Shown here piece by piece: positions 44,874 through 54,498 of a DNA stretch of 64,000 bases (within the stretch, counting starts at the first letter, position 1; each line of letters starts with the position of its first letter). A program made the position numbers and the translations under genes. The notes under the pieces were generated by a model. It was not told the origin of the DNA. It did not search any database and saw nothing but the letters and a program-made list of their open reading frames with translations. The stretch is from JAWKWH01 sp963669455 (GTDB lineage: Bacteria; Pseudomonadota; Alphaproteobacteria; Rhizobiales; Rhizobiaceae), in assembly GCA_963669455.1 (NCBI GenBank), contig OY770026.1, positions 2,790,001 through 2,854,000 of the forward strand, written 5' to 3'.

Positions 44874-45905
44874 ATGAACAAGATCGGCCGTATCGTGCAA
44901 AGCGGCACCCGCAGCGTTGACGAGATCACAGGCAGCCGTAGGCTGCGCAGATTGCGCCGGTTTGCATGGCTGCGCGACATGGTGGCCGAAAACACCATCA
45001 CGCCGGCCGATCTTATCTGGCCGATTTTCGTGATAAGCGGCGAAAACGAGCATCAGGCGATTGACGGTATGCCCGGAATTTTACGGCATACGGTCGATCT
45101 TGCCGTCAAAGAGGCCAAGCGCGCCAAATCGCTTGGAATTCCAGCCATCGCGGTGTTTCCCTATATCGACCTGAACCTGCGGGATGAATTCGGCTCCAAC
45201 ATTCTCAACCCCGACAATCTGATCAACCGGACGATCCGGGCGGTCAAAGAGGCGGTACCGGAGGTTGGCGTCATCACCGATGTTGCGCTCGACCCGTTCA
45301 CGTCGCATGGTCATGATGGCATTTTGCGCGACGGCCTGATTGTCAATGACGAGACGGTGGGGGTTTTGGCCGACGCCGCCGTTCTTCAGGCGGCGGCCGG
45401 GAGCGATGTTATCGCACCTTCGGACATGATGGACGGCAGGATTGGCGCCATACGTGATGCGCTTGACGCCAACGGTTTCCAGCATGTGTCAATCCTGTCC
45501 TATGCGGCGAAATACGCTTCTGCTTTCTACGGACCCTACCGGGAGGCCGTTGGCACCGGCGGCCTGTTGAAGGGAGACAAGAACAGCTACTATCTGTCAC
45601 CGCCAAACGCCGATCAGGCCATGCGCGAAATCGAGATGGATATTGCAGAAGGCGCGGACATGGTGATGATCAAGCCGGGCATGCCCTATCTGGATATCAT
45701 CCGGCAGACGAAAGACATGTTTGCCATGCCGACATTCGCCTATCAGGTTTCCGGTGAATATTCGATGCTCAAGGCCGCCGCCGCCAATGGATGGATAGAC
45801 GGCGACAGAGCGATGATGGAGGCGATAATGGCCTTCAAGCGAGCCGGTTGTGACGGTGTTTTGACCTATTTTGCCCCGGAAATCGGCGAAATTCTCAACA
45901 AATAG
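44874..45905 (+). CDS. hemB: Porphobilinogen synthase (delta-aminolevulinate dehydratase)
   Basis: A 343-residue enzyme condensing two aminolevulinates for heme synthesis. The two Schiff-base lysines are in SYAAKYASAFYGP and MIKPGMPYLDII. The metal site reads DVALDPFTSHGHDG: the three Zn-binding Cys of other HemB are Ala/Asp/Asp, so it is the Mg-dependent, zinc-free class. ATG 44874 follows CAGGAG. Confidence 0.96.
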   Translation: MNKIGRIVQSGTRSVDEITGSRRLRRLRRFAWLRDMVAENTITPADLIWPIFVISGENEHQAIDGMPGILRHTVDLAVKEAKRAKSLGIPAIAVFPYIDLNLRDEFGSNILNPDNLINRTIRAVKEAVPEVGVITDVALDPFTSHGHDGILRDGLIVNDETVGVLADAAVLQAAAGSDVIAPSDMMDGRIGAIRDALDANGFQHVSILSYAAKYASAFYGPYREAVGTGGLLKGDKNSYYLSPPNADQAMREIEMDIAEGADMVMIKPGMPYLDIIRQTKDMFAMPTFAYQVSGEYSMLKAAAANGWIDGDRAMMEAIMAFKRAGCDGVLTYFAPEIGEILNK

Positions 45906-45988
45906 GCCTATTTTCTTGATTCCGGCTTCCGCCGCTCCCATGTCAATGGTGCCGGAATGGCCGGCCTGAAAGGACAAAGGAAGAGGTT

Positions 45989-46465
45989 ATGCACGCCGAA
46001 ATACTCGAAGGCGAAATCTTGCAGTCCCATCTCGATGACTGGCGGACTTTTGAAGGCGTTCGTACACGCCGCGTATTGGCGTTTTGCCTGGACTATATTG
46101 CGGTGGGGTTGCTTTCGATCCCGGTGGCGATTGTGGTTTTTCTACTCGGGATCATTACGCTCGGACTGGGCTTTGCACTGTTCGGCATTCTGTTTCCCGC
46201 TGTTGCGTTTGCCTATGTGTTTTTCACGCTGGGCGGGTCTGAGCAGGCGACACCTGGAATGCGGGCCATGGGTCTCAGGCTGGAGCGTCTGGACGGCAAG
46301 CCAATTAACGGGGTTTTTGCGATTGTTCACACCGTCTTATTCTGGGCGGGCAATGTGCTGCTGACGCCGCTCATCCTGCTTGCGACCCTGTTTTTGGACC
46401 GCAAGCGCACTGTCCATGATTTATTGCTCGGTACCGTTGTCGTCAGGCATCCGCAAATCGGGTGA
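45989..46465 (+). CDS. RDD family membrane protein
   Basis: A 158-residue protein with three hydrophobic helices. The RDD start is RTRRVLAFCLDYIAVGL and the second landmark TPGMRAMGLRLERLDGK. The family's role is uncertain. AAGAGG precedes the ATG. Its place between hemB and bpt is common in Rhizobiales, here with SLC13 inserted before bpt. Confidence 0.9.
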   Translation: MHAEILEGEILQSHLDDWRTFEGVRTRRVLAFCLDYIAVGLLSIPVAIVVFLLGIITLGLGFALFGILFPAVAFAYVFFTLGGSEQATPGMRAMGLRLERLDGKPINGVFAIVHTVLFWAGNVLLTPLILLATLFLDRKRTVHDLLLGTVVVRHPQIG

Positions 46466-46564
46466 CATTTTCTAAACCGGACCCGCACAGCAGAAAAAGA
46501 ATTTTCCGTTGCAGCCGGCTTCGACATTGATAGCCTTCTAACCGGACCCGACACGGCATAAGAT

Positions 46565-46586
46565 GCTCCCGACAGCTCTCGGGAGC
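46565..46586 (+). promoter_or_regulatory. Hairpin that contains the Shine-Dalgarno of the SLC13 gene
   Basis: GCTCCCGA-cagctc-TCGGGAGC is a perfect 8-bp stem with a 6-nt loop. Its 3' arm holds GGGAG, the ribosome site, 6 nt before the ATG at 46592. Folded RNA would hide the site. Just upstream AACCGGACCCG is repeated at 46475 and 46540. Confidence 0.7.
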
Positions 46587-46591
46587 CTTGC

Positions 46592-48403
46592 ATGGACCAA
46601 TTTCATATCTGGGCCACCTACCTGGTCATCGCGGCTACGGTGGTCGCCTATGCGAGTGAACGTTTTTCGCTGGAGCTTGTCGCCCTCAGCAGTCTTTCTG
46701 CGCTGCTGGCGCTGTTCTCGCTTTTTCCATTTACAGGACAGGCAGGGCTTTTAACCGTCGATCAATTGCTAGCGGGTTTTGCCAACCCGGCACTTGCAAC
46801 CGTTCTTGCGTTGCTGATTGTCGGCCAGGGGCTGTTTGCCACCGACGCGCTGGACAGCGTTTCCAGTTTTATTTCCAAAATCGGCGGCTCGTCGGGCTAC
46901 CGTTCCATCGCCATCACGCTGATTGTGGCCGGTGTTTTGAGCGCCGTCTTGAACAACACACCCGTGGTGGTGATCTTTATCCCGATCATCACCTTGATGG
47001 CTGCGCGCAGGAACATCGCGACCGCCAGCGCGCTGTTGCCGTTATCCTATCTCTCCATCCTCGGGGGGATGACCACGCTGATCGGCTCATCGACCAATCT
47101 GCTTGCTGCCGGCGTTGCCCGAGATGCCGGTGTCAATATCGGTTTTTTCGACATCACCGTTCCGGGCCTGATCCTGGCGCTGGTGGGAAGCGTTTACGTC
47201 TTCGTCGCCCTTCCTTCCATGTTCCGCTCGCGAAACGAGGAGGCGGCAAATCCCGGCCGGATTTCAGGCGCCCAGTTCATCGGTGAAATCGAGCTTTCGG
47301 CCAATCATCCGTTCATCGGCATGGAATCACGCGCCGGGCTTTTTCCCAAACTGAAGGAGTTGACGCCTCGGCTGGTGCTGCGCCGCAATACCAGCATCTT
47401 CCCGCCCTTCGAGGATGTGGTCCTGTCGCAGGGCGACAAGCTGATCGTCTCGGCAACCAGGCGGGATTTTGCCCGCGCGCTGGCCGGCGGCTCGGCCAAC
47501 CGGGGGCAGAAACAGTCGTCTGACGAGGCCGGCAACCCGCCCCAGACCGGATATCAGGTGGCGGAAGCCGTGGTGGCGCCGGGCTCGCGCCATTCCGGGC
47601 GAACGATCCGCAATGCGGGGATTGAGACAATTTACGATGTCGATCTGATTGCCGTTCAGCGCAAGGGCCGTATGGGCCGGGTCCCGTTTCCGCAAATCAG
47701 GCTTGAACCGGGTGATACATTGCTGGTTGGCGGCACCGAGGAAAATCTTAAAAACCTTCGCGCCAGCCATGATCTTTTGCTTCTGGACTGGTCGGCGGAG
47801 ACAGTGCCGCAGCGGCGCAAGGCCGGTATCGCGGCGGCTATCTTTGCCGCAGTCGTGTTCAGCGCTGCCAGCGGCATGGTTCCAATTGCTGCGGCTGCGA
47901 TCACCGGTGCATTCGCCATCATCGCGACCGGGTGTCTCACCTATCAGCAGGCCGCCCGGGCATTCGACCGGCAGATCTTTGTGATCGTCGGAGCGTCGGT
48001 GGCGGCAGCGGTCGCGCTTGAACAAACCGGCGGCGCGATGCTGGCCGCCCAAGGGGCCGTGCTGGCGCTCGACGGATATGGTCCGGCGGTGTTCCTGTCC
48101 GGATTTTTCGCAATTGTCGCGGTCATGACAAATTTTCTGTCAAATAATGCGTCCGCGGTGTTGTTCACGCCCATTGCGATCGGCATTGCAAATGCCATTA
48201 ACGCCCCGCCGGAAGCCTTTGTTGCGGCAGTGATTTTCGCTGCCAATTCGTCGTTTGCCACACCGATGGGATACCAGACCAACCTGTTGGTGATGGGCCC
48301 CGGCAACTTCCGGTTTACCGATTATTTGAAAGCCGGGCTGCCTCTGGTATTTATAATATGGTTGACCTTTTCGCTTGTGGGGCCATGGTATTACGGATTG
48401 TAG
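46592..48403 (+). CDS. SLC13 (DASS)-family permease with two TrkA_C domains
   Basis: A 603-residue inner-membrane transporter. Helices at about 4-200 and 405-600 flank two soluble RCK_C/TrkA_C domains (about 215-295 and 310-385, with EDVVLSQGDKLIVSA and LEPGDTLLVGGTEENL). SLC13 motifs: LNNTPVVVIFIP and GSSTNLLAAG; the second repeat has NFLSNNASAVLFTPI. Sulfate, dicarboxylate or another anion are candidates. Its ribosome site is buried in a hairpin. Confidence 0.88.
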   Translation: MDQFHIWATYLVIAATVVAYASERFSLELVALSSLSALLALFSLFPFTGQAGLLTVDQLLAGFANPALATVLALLIVGQGLFATDALDSVSSFISKIGGSSGYRSIAITLIVAGVLSAVLNNTPVVVIFIPIITLMAARRNIATASALLPLSYLSILGGMTTLIGSSTNLLAAGVARDAGVNIGFFDITVPGLILALVGSVYVFVALPSMFRSRNEEAANPGRISGAQFIGEIELSANHPFIGMESRAGLFPKLKELTPRLVLRRNTSIFPPFEDVVLSQGDKLIVSATRRDFARALAGGSANRGQKQSSDEAGNPPQTGYQVAEAVVAPGSRHSGRTIRNAGIETIYDVDLIAVQRKGRMGRVPFPQIRLEPGDTLLVGGTEENLKNLRASHDLLLLDWSAETVPQRRKAGIAAAIFAAVVFSAASGMVPIAAAAITGAFAIIATGCLTYQQAARAFDRQIFVIVGASVAAAVALEQTGGAMLAAQGAVLALDGYGPAVFLSGFFAIVAVMTNFLSNNASAVLFTPIAIGIANAINAPPEAFVAAVIFAANSSFATPMGYQTNLLVMGPGNFRFTDYLKAGLPLVFIIWLTFSLVGPWYYGL

Positions 48404-48422
48404 GCCATTAAAAACCGGAAAC

Positions 48423-49181
48423 ATGACGCACCATACACCGCAATCTCCCCAGTTCTTTCTGACCGCTCCGTCGCCCTGCCCGTATATCGAGGGAGAACAT
48501 GAGCGCAAGGTGTTCACTCACCTTGTCGGGGACAAGGCGGCCAGTATCAACGATTTGCTCACCCAGGGCGGATTTCGCCGGTCACAGAACATCGCCTACC
48601 GGCCGGCCTGCGAAAACTGCCGGGCATGTGTTTCAGTGCGTATTCTTGCCCAGAAGTTTTTGCCGACGCGCAACATGAAACGGGTGGCCGGGCGCAATCA
48701 AGATTTGATCGGGGTCGAAGTGGACGTTCAGCCAACCACCGAACAATACTCGCTGTTCCGCGCCTATCTCGATGCGCGCCATCGCCGCGGCGGAATGTCA
48801 GACATGACGGTGCTCGACTATGCGATGATGGTCGAAGACACCCATGTCGACACCAAAATAATCGAATACCGAAAGCGCGGGCCCGATTCATTCGTGACCG
48901 GCCAGGGTGAAGGTGAACTGATCGCCGTTGCCCTGTCCGACCGTATGGCGGACGGGTATTCGATGGTCTATTCCTATTTCAAACCGGAACTGGCCGACCG
49001 GTCACTCGGCACCTATATGATCCTGGATCATATAGAGCGCGCGCATTTGGCAGGCCTTGAGCATGTCTATCTCGGCTATTGGATCGCCGGTTCAAGAAAG
49101 ATGGCCTACAAGGCCCGTTTCCGCCCGCAGGAGCATCTTGGCCCGGACGGCTGGAGCTGCTATGAGCCGATAGACGAATGA
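48423..49181 (+). CDS. bpt: Aspartate/glutamate leucyltransferase (Bpt, N-end rule)
   Basis: A 252-residue aminoacyl-tRNA-protein transferase. It adds Leu to N-terminal Asp/Glu so that proteins are fed to ClpS/ClpAP. Visible: CPYIEGEHERKVFTHL, Cys cluster RPACENCRACVSVR, and YLGYWIAGSRKMAYKA. ATG 48423 is used, 19 nt after the SLC13 stop; the frame is open to 48375. Confidence 0.94.
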   Translation: MTHHTPQSPQFFLTAPSPCPYIEGEHERKVFTHLVGDKAASINDLLTQGGFRRSQNIAYRPACENCRACVSVRILAQKFLPTRNMKRVAGRNQDLIGVEVDVQPTTEQYSLFRAYLDARHRRGGMSDMTVLDYAMMVEDTHVDTKIIEYRKRGPDSFVTGQGEGELIAVALSDRMADGYSMVYSYFKPELADRSLGTYMILDHIERAHLAGLEHVYLGYWIAGSRKMAYKARFRPQEHLGPDGWSCYEPIDE

Positions 49182-49216
49182 CCTGCCGCAATACCTCGTG
49201 ACGGAAACTTCCCGAC

Positions 49217-50101
49217 TTGTTCAATAAGCTGCCCGACCATCTGAAAGGCCTGGTGCTTGCCGCTGTTGGCGGCTTGGTGCTGACGGTCGATATTCCTTTC
49301 CTGCGGCTGGCCAATGGTGAACCGTGGTCGGTGATGTTTGTGCGCAGCATCACCGTGCTGGCCGCGGTGATGCTTTTCGTGCTGATCACGCGGATGTCGG
49401 GACGCAAGCCACCAAGGCTGGTGCCCGGTAAAATCGGCTGGCTCGTGACCTTCATTTACGGGGCCGGTGCTGTTGCATTTCTGGCGGCGGTCTATTTGAC
49501 GTCAACGGCCAATCTGGTTTTCATCCTTGCATTCAATCCGATGTTTGCCGCCCTGTTATCGTGGATATTCCTTGGCGAACGCCCCAAAACGGTAACCTTG
49601 CTGGCGATGATTATCATGGCCGGTGGCGTGTTCATCATCGTCCGGGAAGGATTAGGCGGCGGTAATTTCCTCGGCGACATGCTGGCGCTTGTTGCGGGTT
49701 TTTCCATTGCGGCGGCCATTACCATCACCCGCGCCAGCGGCAAGGATATGGGCTTTACCGCGCTCGTCGCATCGCTGGTTCCGTTGGCCGTGTCGGGGGT
49801 AGTCGTACTTCTCAACGGCATCATCATTGAACAGCCGCTATGGCTTTTGATCAATGGCGTGCTCATCATCCCGATATCGTTTTTCTGCCTGGCGGCGGCA
49901 CCAAAATTCCTTACCGGCGCGGAGGTGGCGATGTTTTATCTGCTGGAAACAGTTTTGGCGCCGGTTTGGGTATGGATGATATTTTCCGAAGTCCCAAGCC
50001 GGCAAAGCGCCATCGGCGGCGGCATCCTGATCGTTACGCTGTTTGTCCATTCGCTGTGGCAAATGCGTTTTGGGCGAAAGCGAAAGGCTGCGCCGACTTA
50101 A
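49217..50101 (+). CDS. EamA/DMT family transporter
   Basis: A 294-residue protein with ten helices in two EamA repeats: the first ends VFILAFNPMFAALLSWIFLGERP, the second VAMFYLLETVLAPVWVW. Substrate unknown. It starts with TTG at 49217, preceded by a GACGGAAAC ribosome site, 35 nt after bpt. It is convergent with the RND gene. Confidence 0.88.
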   Translation: MFNKLPDHLKGLVLAAVGGLVLTVDIPFLRLANGEPWSVMFVRSITVLAAVMLFVLITRMSGRKPPRLVPGKIGWLVTFIYGAGAVAFLAAVYLTSTANLVFILAFNPMFAALLSWIFLGERPKTVTLLAMIIMAGGVFIIVREGLGGGNFLGDMLALVAGFSIAAAITITRASGKDMGFTALVASLVPLAVSGVVVLLNGIIIEQPLWLLINGVLIIPISFFCLAAAPKFLTGAEVAMFYLLETVLAPVWVWMIFSEVPSRQSAIGGGILIVTLFVHSLWQMRFGRKRKAAPT

Positions 50102-50154
50102 CGCTGCCCAATTGTACGGCGATCAGGATACTCCACCCTGCCAGTCCTGCCATG

Positions 50155-53100
50155 CTATTCGGCTGCTATCGATGCCGGTTGGGTTGGCTTTTCAAGCCGG
50201 TGAATGTTTTCCGGTAAAGCAAGAGCGCCTTCGATTGGCTCATCAACCGGGTTCGGCTTGACCAGCCAGCGGTAGAGCCGGGTGATAACCGCGCCAAGAT
50301 CGTCCATCAACGTGTAGATGGATGGAACGAACACCAGCGACAACAGGGTCGATACCAGCAATCCGCCAATGACGGCTATCGCCATCGGCGCGCGGAATTC
50401 ACCGCCATCGCCAAATGCGAGCGAAGCAGGCACCATGCCGGCGGACATGGCGATCGTGGTCATGACGATGGGCCGCGCGCGCTTGCGTCCGGCATCGATT
50501 ATCGCATCCTTGCGCGAAACGCCCTGCTTGACTTGATCAATGGCAAAATCGATCAGCATGATTGCGTTCTTGGTGACAATACCCATCAGCATCAAAATGC
50601 CGATCACAACCGGCATCGACACGGCCGAATTGGTCAGCCACAGACCGGCTACGACACCGCCGATCGACAGCGGCAGCGACATCAGGATCGTCAAGGTATG
50701 GAACACGGAGCCAAACAGCAGGATCAAGACCACAAAGACCAGCAGCAGACCTGTGATCATTGCATCGCGGAAGGAGGTGAACACCTCGCCCATCACCTCG
50801 GCATCGCCGGTCTCCTGAATTGAAACTCCGGCCGGCAGGTTTTTGACCTGCGGCAATTGTTTGATCAGTGCCAGCCCCTCGCCAATCTCCGCGCCCGTGA
50901 CCATATCGGCGCCGATGACAACGCGGCGCTGGCGGTTGAAGCGCTGGATTGAGGACGGGCCCTGACCGAATGTGATGTCGGCGATTGACGACAGGGGCAC
51001 CACCACGCCGGATGGTGCCGGCACCGGCAATGTGCGGATCACATCGATATCGTCGCGCGCGGCTTCCGCCAATTGCACCCTGATCGGGATCTGCCGGTCG
51101 CCAACGGTGTATTTGGCCAGATTGGCATCAATATCGCCGATGGTGGCGATACGCAGCGTCTCGGAAATTGCCGCGGTCGACAGGCCCAGTTCGGCAAGCC
51201 GGTCCATGCGCGGTGTGACCACAACCTCTGGCCTGTCGAGTGCGGCGTTGGAGGTGATGGCACGGAATTTTCCGCTCGCGGCCATGGCTGACTGGATTTT
51301 GCGCGCTTCGCGATCAAGCGTTGCGCCATCGGTGCCCATGACACCGACTTCCAATTCGCGCACACCGCGGTCGTTGACGAAATAAGCCCGCAGATCGGGA
51401 ATGGTGTCGAGCTTGGCAAGCAGGATCGTTTCGAGCTCGAACTGGGACACGTCGCGCTCAGATTTGTGCTGCAGATCGGCGACCAGTGTCGCGCGGCGCA
51501 GTTCCAGCGTGCCAAGAGGGTTTGAACCGCCAATGACATAAACGCTTTCAACCTGCGGCACCTCGAGCATCAGCGCAGTTGCCCGATCGGTCACTTCGCG
51601 TGTGTCTTCAAGCCTGCTGCCGGGTGGCAATTCGAGCGAGAAGACGATCCTTGAGGCATCCTGTCTGGGCACAAACCCCGACGGCAGAAAGCCGATGGCG
51701 TAGATGGCGCCTGCGAAGAAGGCGATGCCGGCCAGCATGGTTAGCCAGCGAAATCTGAGCGTGACCTTCAGGAACCAGGAATAAAACCGCATGAATATGC
51801 CGTCTTCTGGCTCTGGATGGCCGTGATTGCGCATGAAATAAGCCGCCATCATCGGCGTTATCAGGCGCGCGACCAGGAGCGAGAAAAACACGGCAACAGC
51901 GACCGTCAGGCCAAATTGCTTGAAATATTGCCCGGCGACACCGCCCATGAAACTCACCGGCGCAAACACCGCGATGATGGTGACCGAAATGGCAATGACG
52001 GCAAGGCCGATCTCGTCGGCGGCTTCAAGGGCGGCGCGGTATGGCGACTTGCCCATCTTGATGTGGCGGACGATGTTTTCGATTTCCACGATCGCATCAT
52101 CGACCAGAATACCGGTGACAAGCGTGATGCCGAGAAGGCTTACCAGATTGAGCGAAAAGCCCATCAGGTCGAGCACCCAAAATGCGGGGATAATCGATAA
52201 GGGTAGTGCTACCGCGGTGACCAGAGTGGCGCGGAAATCCCGCAAAAACAAGAGGACGACGAGGATGGCGAGACCTGCGCCCTCGTAAAGGGTTGCCATG
52301 GCGGAATCGTAATTTCCGACAGTGTATTCGACGGAATTGTCGACCAATGCGATCTGAATGTCCGGCCGGGAGGCTCTGAGACTATCAACCGCCTTGACCA
52401 CGCGGGCATTGACATCGACATCGCTTTCGCCCTTGCCGCGAAAGATGCCAAATGACACGACCGTCTGGTCGTTGATGCGCGCAAAAGAACGGGGCTCAGC
52501 CCAGGTATCGCTAATGGCTGCGATGTCCGACAGGGTGACTGTTCGGCCTCCGGCGATCGGTATTTTGAGTGCACGCAAATCATCGACTGTGCCTGCGGCT
52601 CCAAGGGTACGGATCGACTGGGCGCGCTCGCCAATATCGCTGCCGCCGCCGGTCAGATCGACGTTTGCGGCTCTCAGCGCCCGGTTGACATCGCCCGCCG
52701 AAACGCCGAGCGCGTTCAGGCGATCTGGATCCAGGTCGACCTGGATTTCGCGGTCGGCACCACCATAGCGGTCCACACGCGCCACACCTTTCAGGCCCTG
52801 CAATTTGCGGACCACCGTGTCATCGACATACCAGGAAAGCTCTTCCAGCGTCATCGCCGGTGCTGAAACCGCATAGGTCAATATCGCCTGACCTTCGACT
52901 TCGATCCGGTTGACAAACGGCTCATCGGCCGTTGCCGGCAGATCTGAACGGATGCGCTCCACCGCATCCTTGATGTCGTTGATGGCCGTCTGGGTATCGA
53001 CTTCGAGGCGGAATTCGATGATCGTCGTCGAGGTGCCCTCGGTAAGGTTGGTGGTGACATTCTTGACGCCGGTGACGTTGGTCACGGCGTCTTCCACCCT

Positions 53101-53301
53101 TTTTGCGACCTGTGTTTCCAGTTCGCTTGGCGCCACGCCCGGATCGCTCACCGTCACCGCGACGATGGGAATGTCGATATTGGGAAACCGCGTTACTGGC
53201 AGTTTGGTAAAACTCATCATGCCCAGCACGATGAGTACGACAAACAGGAGGACCGGTGCGACCGGATTGCGGATCGACCAGGCGGAAATATTCCAGTTCA
53301 T
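50155..53301 (-). CDS. RND multidrug efflux transporter (HAE-1 family)
   Basis: A 1048-residue AcrB-like pump with twelve helices and two large periplasmic loops. The proton relay is complete: Asp pair in TGILVDDAIVEIE and Lys in MGIVTKNAIMLIDF. It overlaps the adaptor gene by ATGA. Substrates cannot be told. No outer-membrane TolC gene is in the operon, so it must borrow one. Confidence 0.93.
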   Translation of the reverse strand: MNWNISAWSIRNPVAPVLLFVVLIVLGMMSFTKLPVTRFPNIDIPIVAVTVSDPGVAPSELETQVAKRVEDAVTNVTGVKNVTTNLTEGTSTTIIEFRLEVDTQTAINDIKDAVERIRSDLPATADEPFVNRIEVEGQAILTYAVSAPAMTLEELSWYVDDTVVRKLQGLKGVARVDRYGGADREIQVDLDPDRLNALGVSAGDVNRALRAANVDLTGGGSDIGERAQSIRTLGAAGTVDDLRALKIPIAGGRTVTLSDIAAISDTWAEPRSFARINDQTVVSFGIFRGKGESDVDVNARVVKAVDSLRASRPDIQIALVDNSVEYTVGNYDSAMATLYEGAGLAILVVLLFLRDFRATLVTAVALPLSIIPAFWVLDLMGFSLNLVSLLGITLVTGILVDDAIVEIENIVRHIKMGKSPYRAALEAADEIGLAVIAISVTIIAVFAPVSFMGGVAGQYFKQFGLTVAVAVFFSLLVARLITPMMAAYFMRNHGHPEPEDGIFMRFYSWFLKVTLRFRWLTMLAGIAFFAGAIYAIGFLPSGFVPRQDASRIVFSLELPPGSRLEDTREVTDRATALMLEVPQVESVYVIGGSNPLGTLELRRATLVADLQHKSERDVSQFELETILLAKLDTIPDLRAYFVNDRGVRELEVGVMGTDGATLDREARKIQSAMAASGKFRAITSNAALDRPEVVVTPRMDRLAELGLSTAAISETLRIATIGDIDANLAKYTVGDRQIPIRVQLAEAARDDIDVIRTLPVPAPSGVVVPLSSIADITFGQGPSSIQRFNRQRRVVIGADMVTGAEIGEGLALIKQLPQVKNLPAGVSIQETGDAEVMGEVFTSFRDAMITGLLLVFVVLILLFGSVFHTLTILMSLPLSIGGVVAGLWLTNSAVSMPVVIGILMLMGIVTKNAIMLIDFAIDQVKQGVSRKDAIIDAGRKRARPIVMTTIAMSAGMVPASLAFGDGGEFRAPMAIAVIGGLLVSTLLSLVFVPSIYTLMDDLGAVITRLYRWLVKPNPVDEPIEGALALPENIHRLEKPTQPASIAAE

Positions 53302-54497
53302 TTTGTGATAGCTCCGGTCATCTGGTCACGGACCGGGGAAACACGATCACCATCGGCAACGAATGTGCCGGCGCGGTGGACCACTTCGTCGCCAATCCCG
53401 ATGCCTTGGGTAACCTCGACAAATCCGTCCGCACGAGCCCCAAGGCTGACGGGTGTTGTGGACACCAATCCGTTTTCGACGTGCTGAACGAAGGCCTCGT
53501 TGCCCCGATAGATGATTGCGCTGGCAGGTACGGAGACACCCTCGCGCCTTGATATTTCAATCCCGGCGGAAGCAAAATTGCCAACGCGCGCATTGCCAGC
53601 TGCAGGCAGGCTGATGCGAATCGTACCAAGGCGCGAACGCCGGTCTATTTCAGGAGCGATCAGCCGGATCGTGCCGCCAACCGAGGCGTTGTTTCCGGCC
53701 ACCGTGACATCAGCCCGCATCCCTTCGGCGAGTGCGGGCAATGCCGTCTCGGCTACGTCGGCGGCAAGCTCCAGCTCGTTTGCGATGGCAATGCGAAACA
53801 ATGCCCCGCTTTGCGCCGAAACGACACCGCCTAGCGTCACATTGCGCGCAAGCACCAGCCCGCCCGCCGGCGCTTTGATGACGGTTTTGGCGAGCTTGAT
53901 CTCAACATCGCGTTTTTGCGCCAACACCACACCAACCTGCGCTTTGGCGGATTTTTGCGCCATGTGTGCTGAATTCAACCGCGCCCGGGCGCTATCACGC
54001 GCATTAACCGCATTGTCGAGTTGCGCCGCGGTCGCGTGGCCCTTCTCCTTCAAGACCTCGATGCGTTGAAGGGTTTCCTCCGCCTGACGCACCGCGATTT
54101 CGGCATCGGCGATCTGGGACTGCGCCTGCGCGACGCTGGCTTCGGCCTGTATTTTACTGGCTTCCAATTGAGCGGCCTGCATCTCAAGTGGCGTACGGTC
54201 GAGCGTTGCAAGGGTGGCGCCCTTTTTTATGGTGTCGCCGCGATCCGCATTAAGCGTCATCACGGTCAGACCGTTCAAATCGGTGCTGACAACGGCCTCC
54301 TCGCGCGCCAGAACCGTGCCATTGACGTGCAGGCGCTCGACGAGCTCACGTTTTTGGGCAGCAACGACACGAATGGCCGGCGCCGGCTGTTTCACCACCG
54401 GCTTGGCACCCTCTTCAGCCGCCATTGATTGCCCGGCAAACAACAGCAATACGCCTATGGTGATGAATATCACTGGGACAAAGGAACGAATTTTCAT
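53298..54497 (-). CDS. RND efflux periplasmic adaptor (MFP)
   Basis: A 399-residue adaptor with an N-terminal signal (IFITIGVLLLFAGQSMA), a split lipoyl domain (VSTDLNGLTVMTLNADRGD), a coiled-coil hairpin (about 105-200, QLEASKIQAEASVAQAQ) and a beta barrel. No lipobox is seen, so it may be anchored by the uncleaved signal. It starts 1 nt after the tetR stop. Confidence 0.91.
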   Translation of the reverse strand: MKIRSFVPVIFITIGVLLLFAGQSMAAEEGAKPVVKQPAPAIRVVAAQKRELVERLHVNGTVLAREEAVVSTDLNGLTVMTLNADRGDTIKKGATLATLDRTPLEMQAAQLEASKIQAEASVAQAQSQIADAEIAVRQAEETLQRIEVLKEKGHATAAQLDNAVNARDSARARLNSAHMAQKSAKAQVGVVLAQKRDVEIKLAKTVIKAPAGGLVLARNVTLGGVVSAQSGALFRIAIANELELAADVAETALPALAEGMRADVTVAGNNASVGGTIRLIAPEIDRRSRLGTIRISLPAAGNARVGNFASAGIEISRREGVSVPASAIIYRGNEAFVQHVENGLVSTTPVSLGARADGFVEVTQGIGIGDEVVHRAGTFVADGDRVSPVRDQMTGAITK

Positions 54498-54498
54498 T

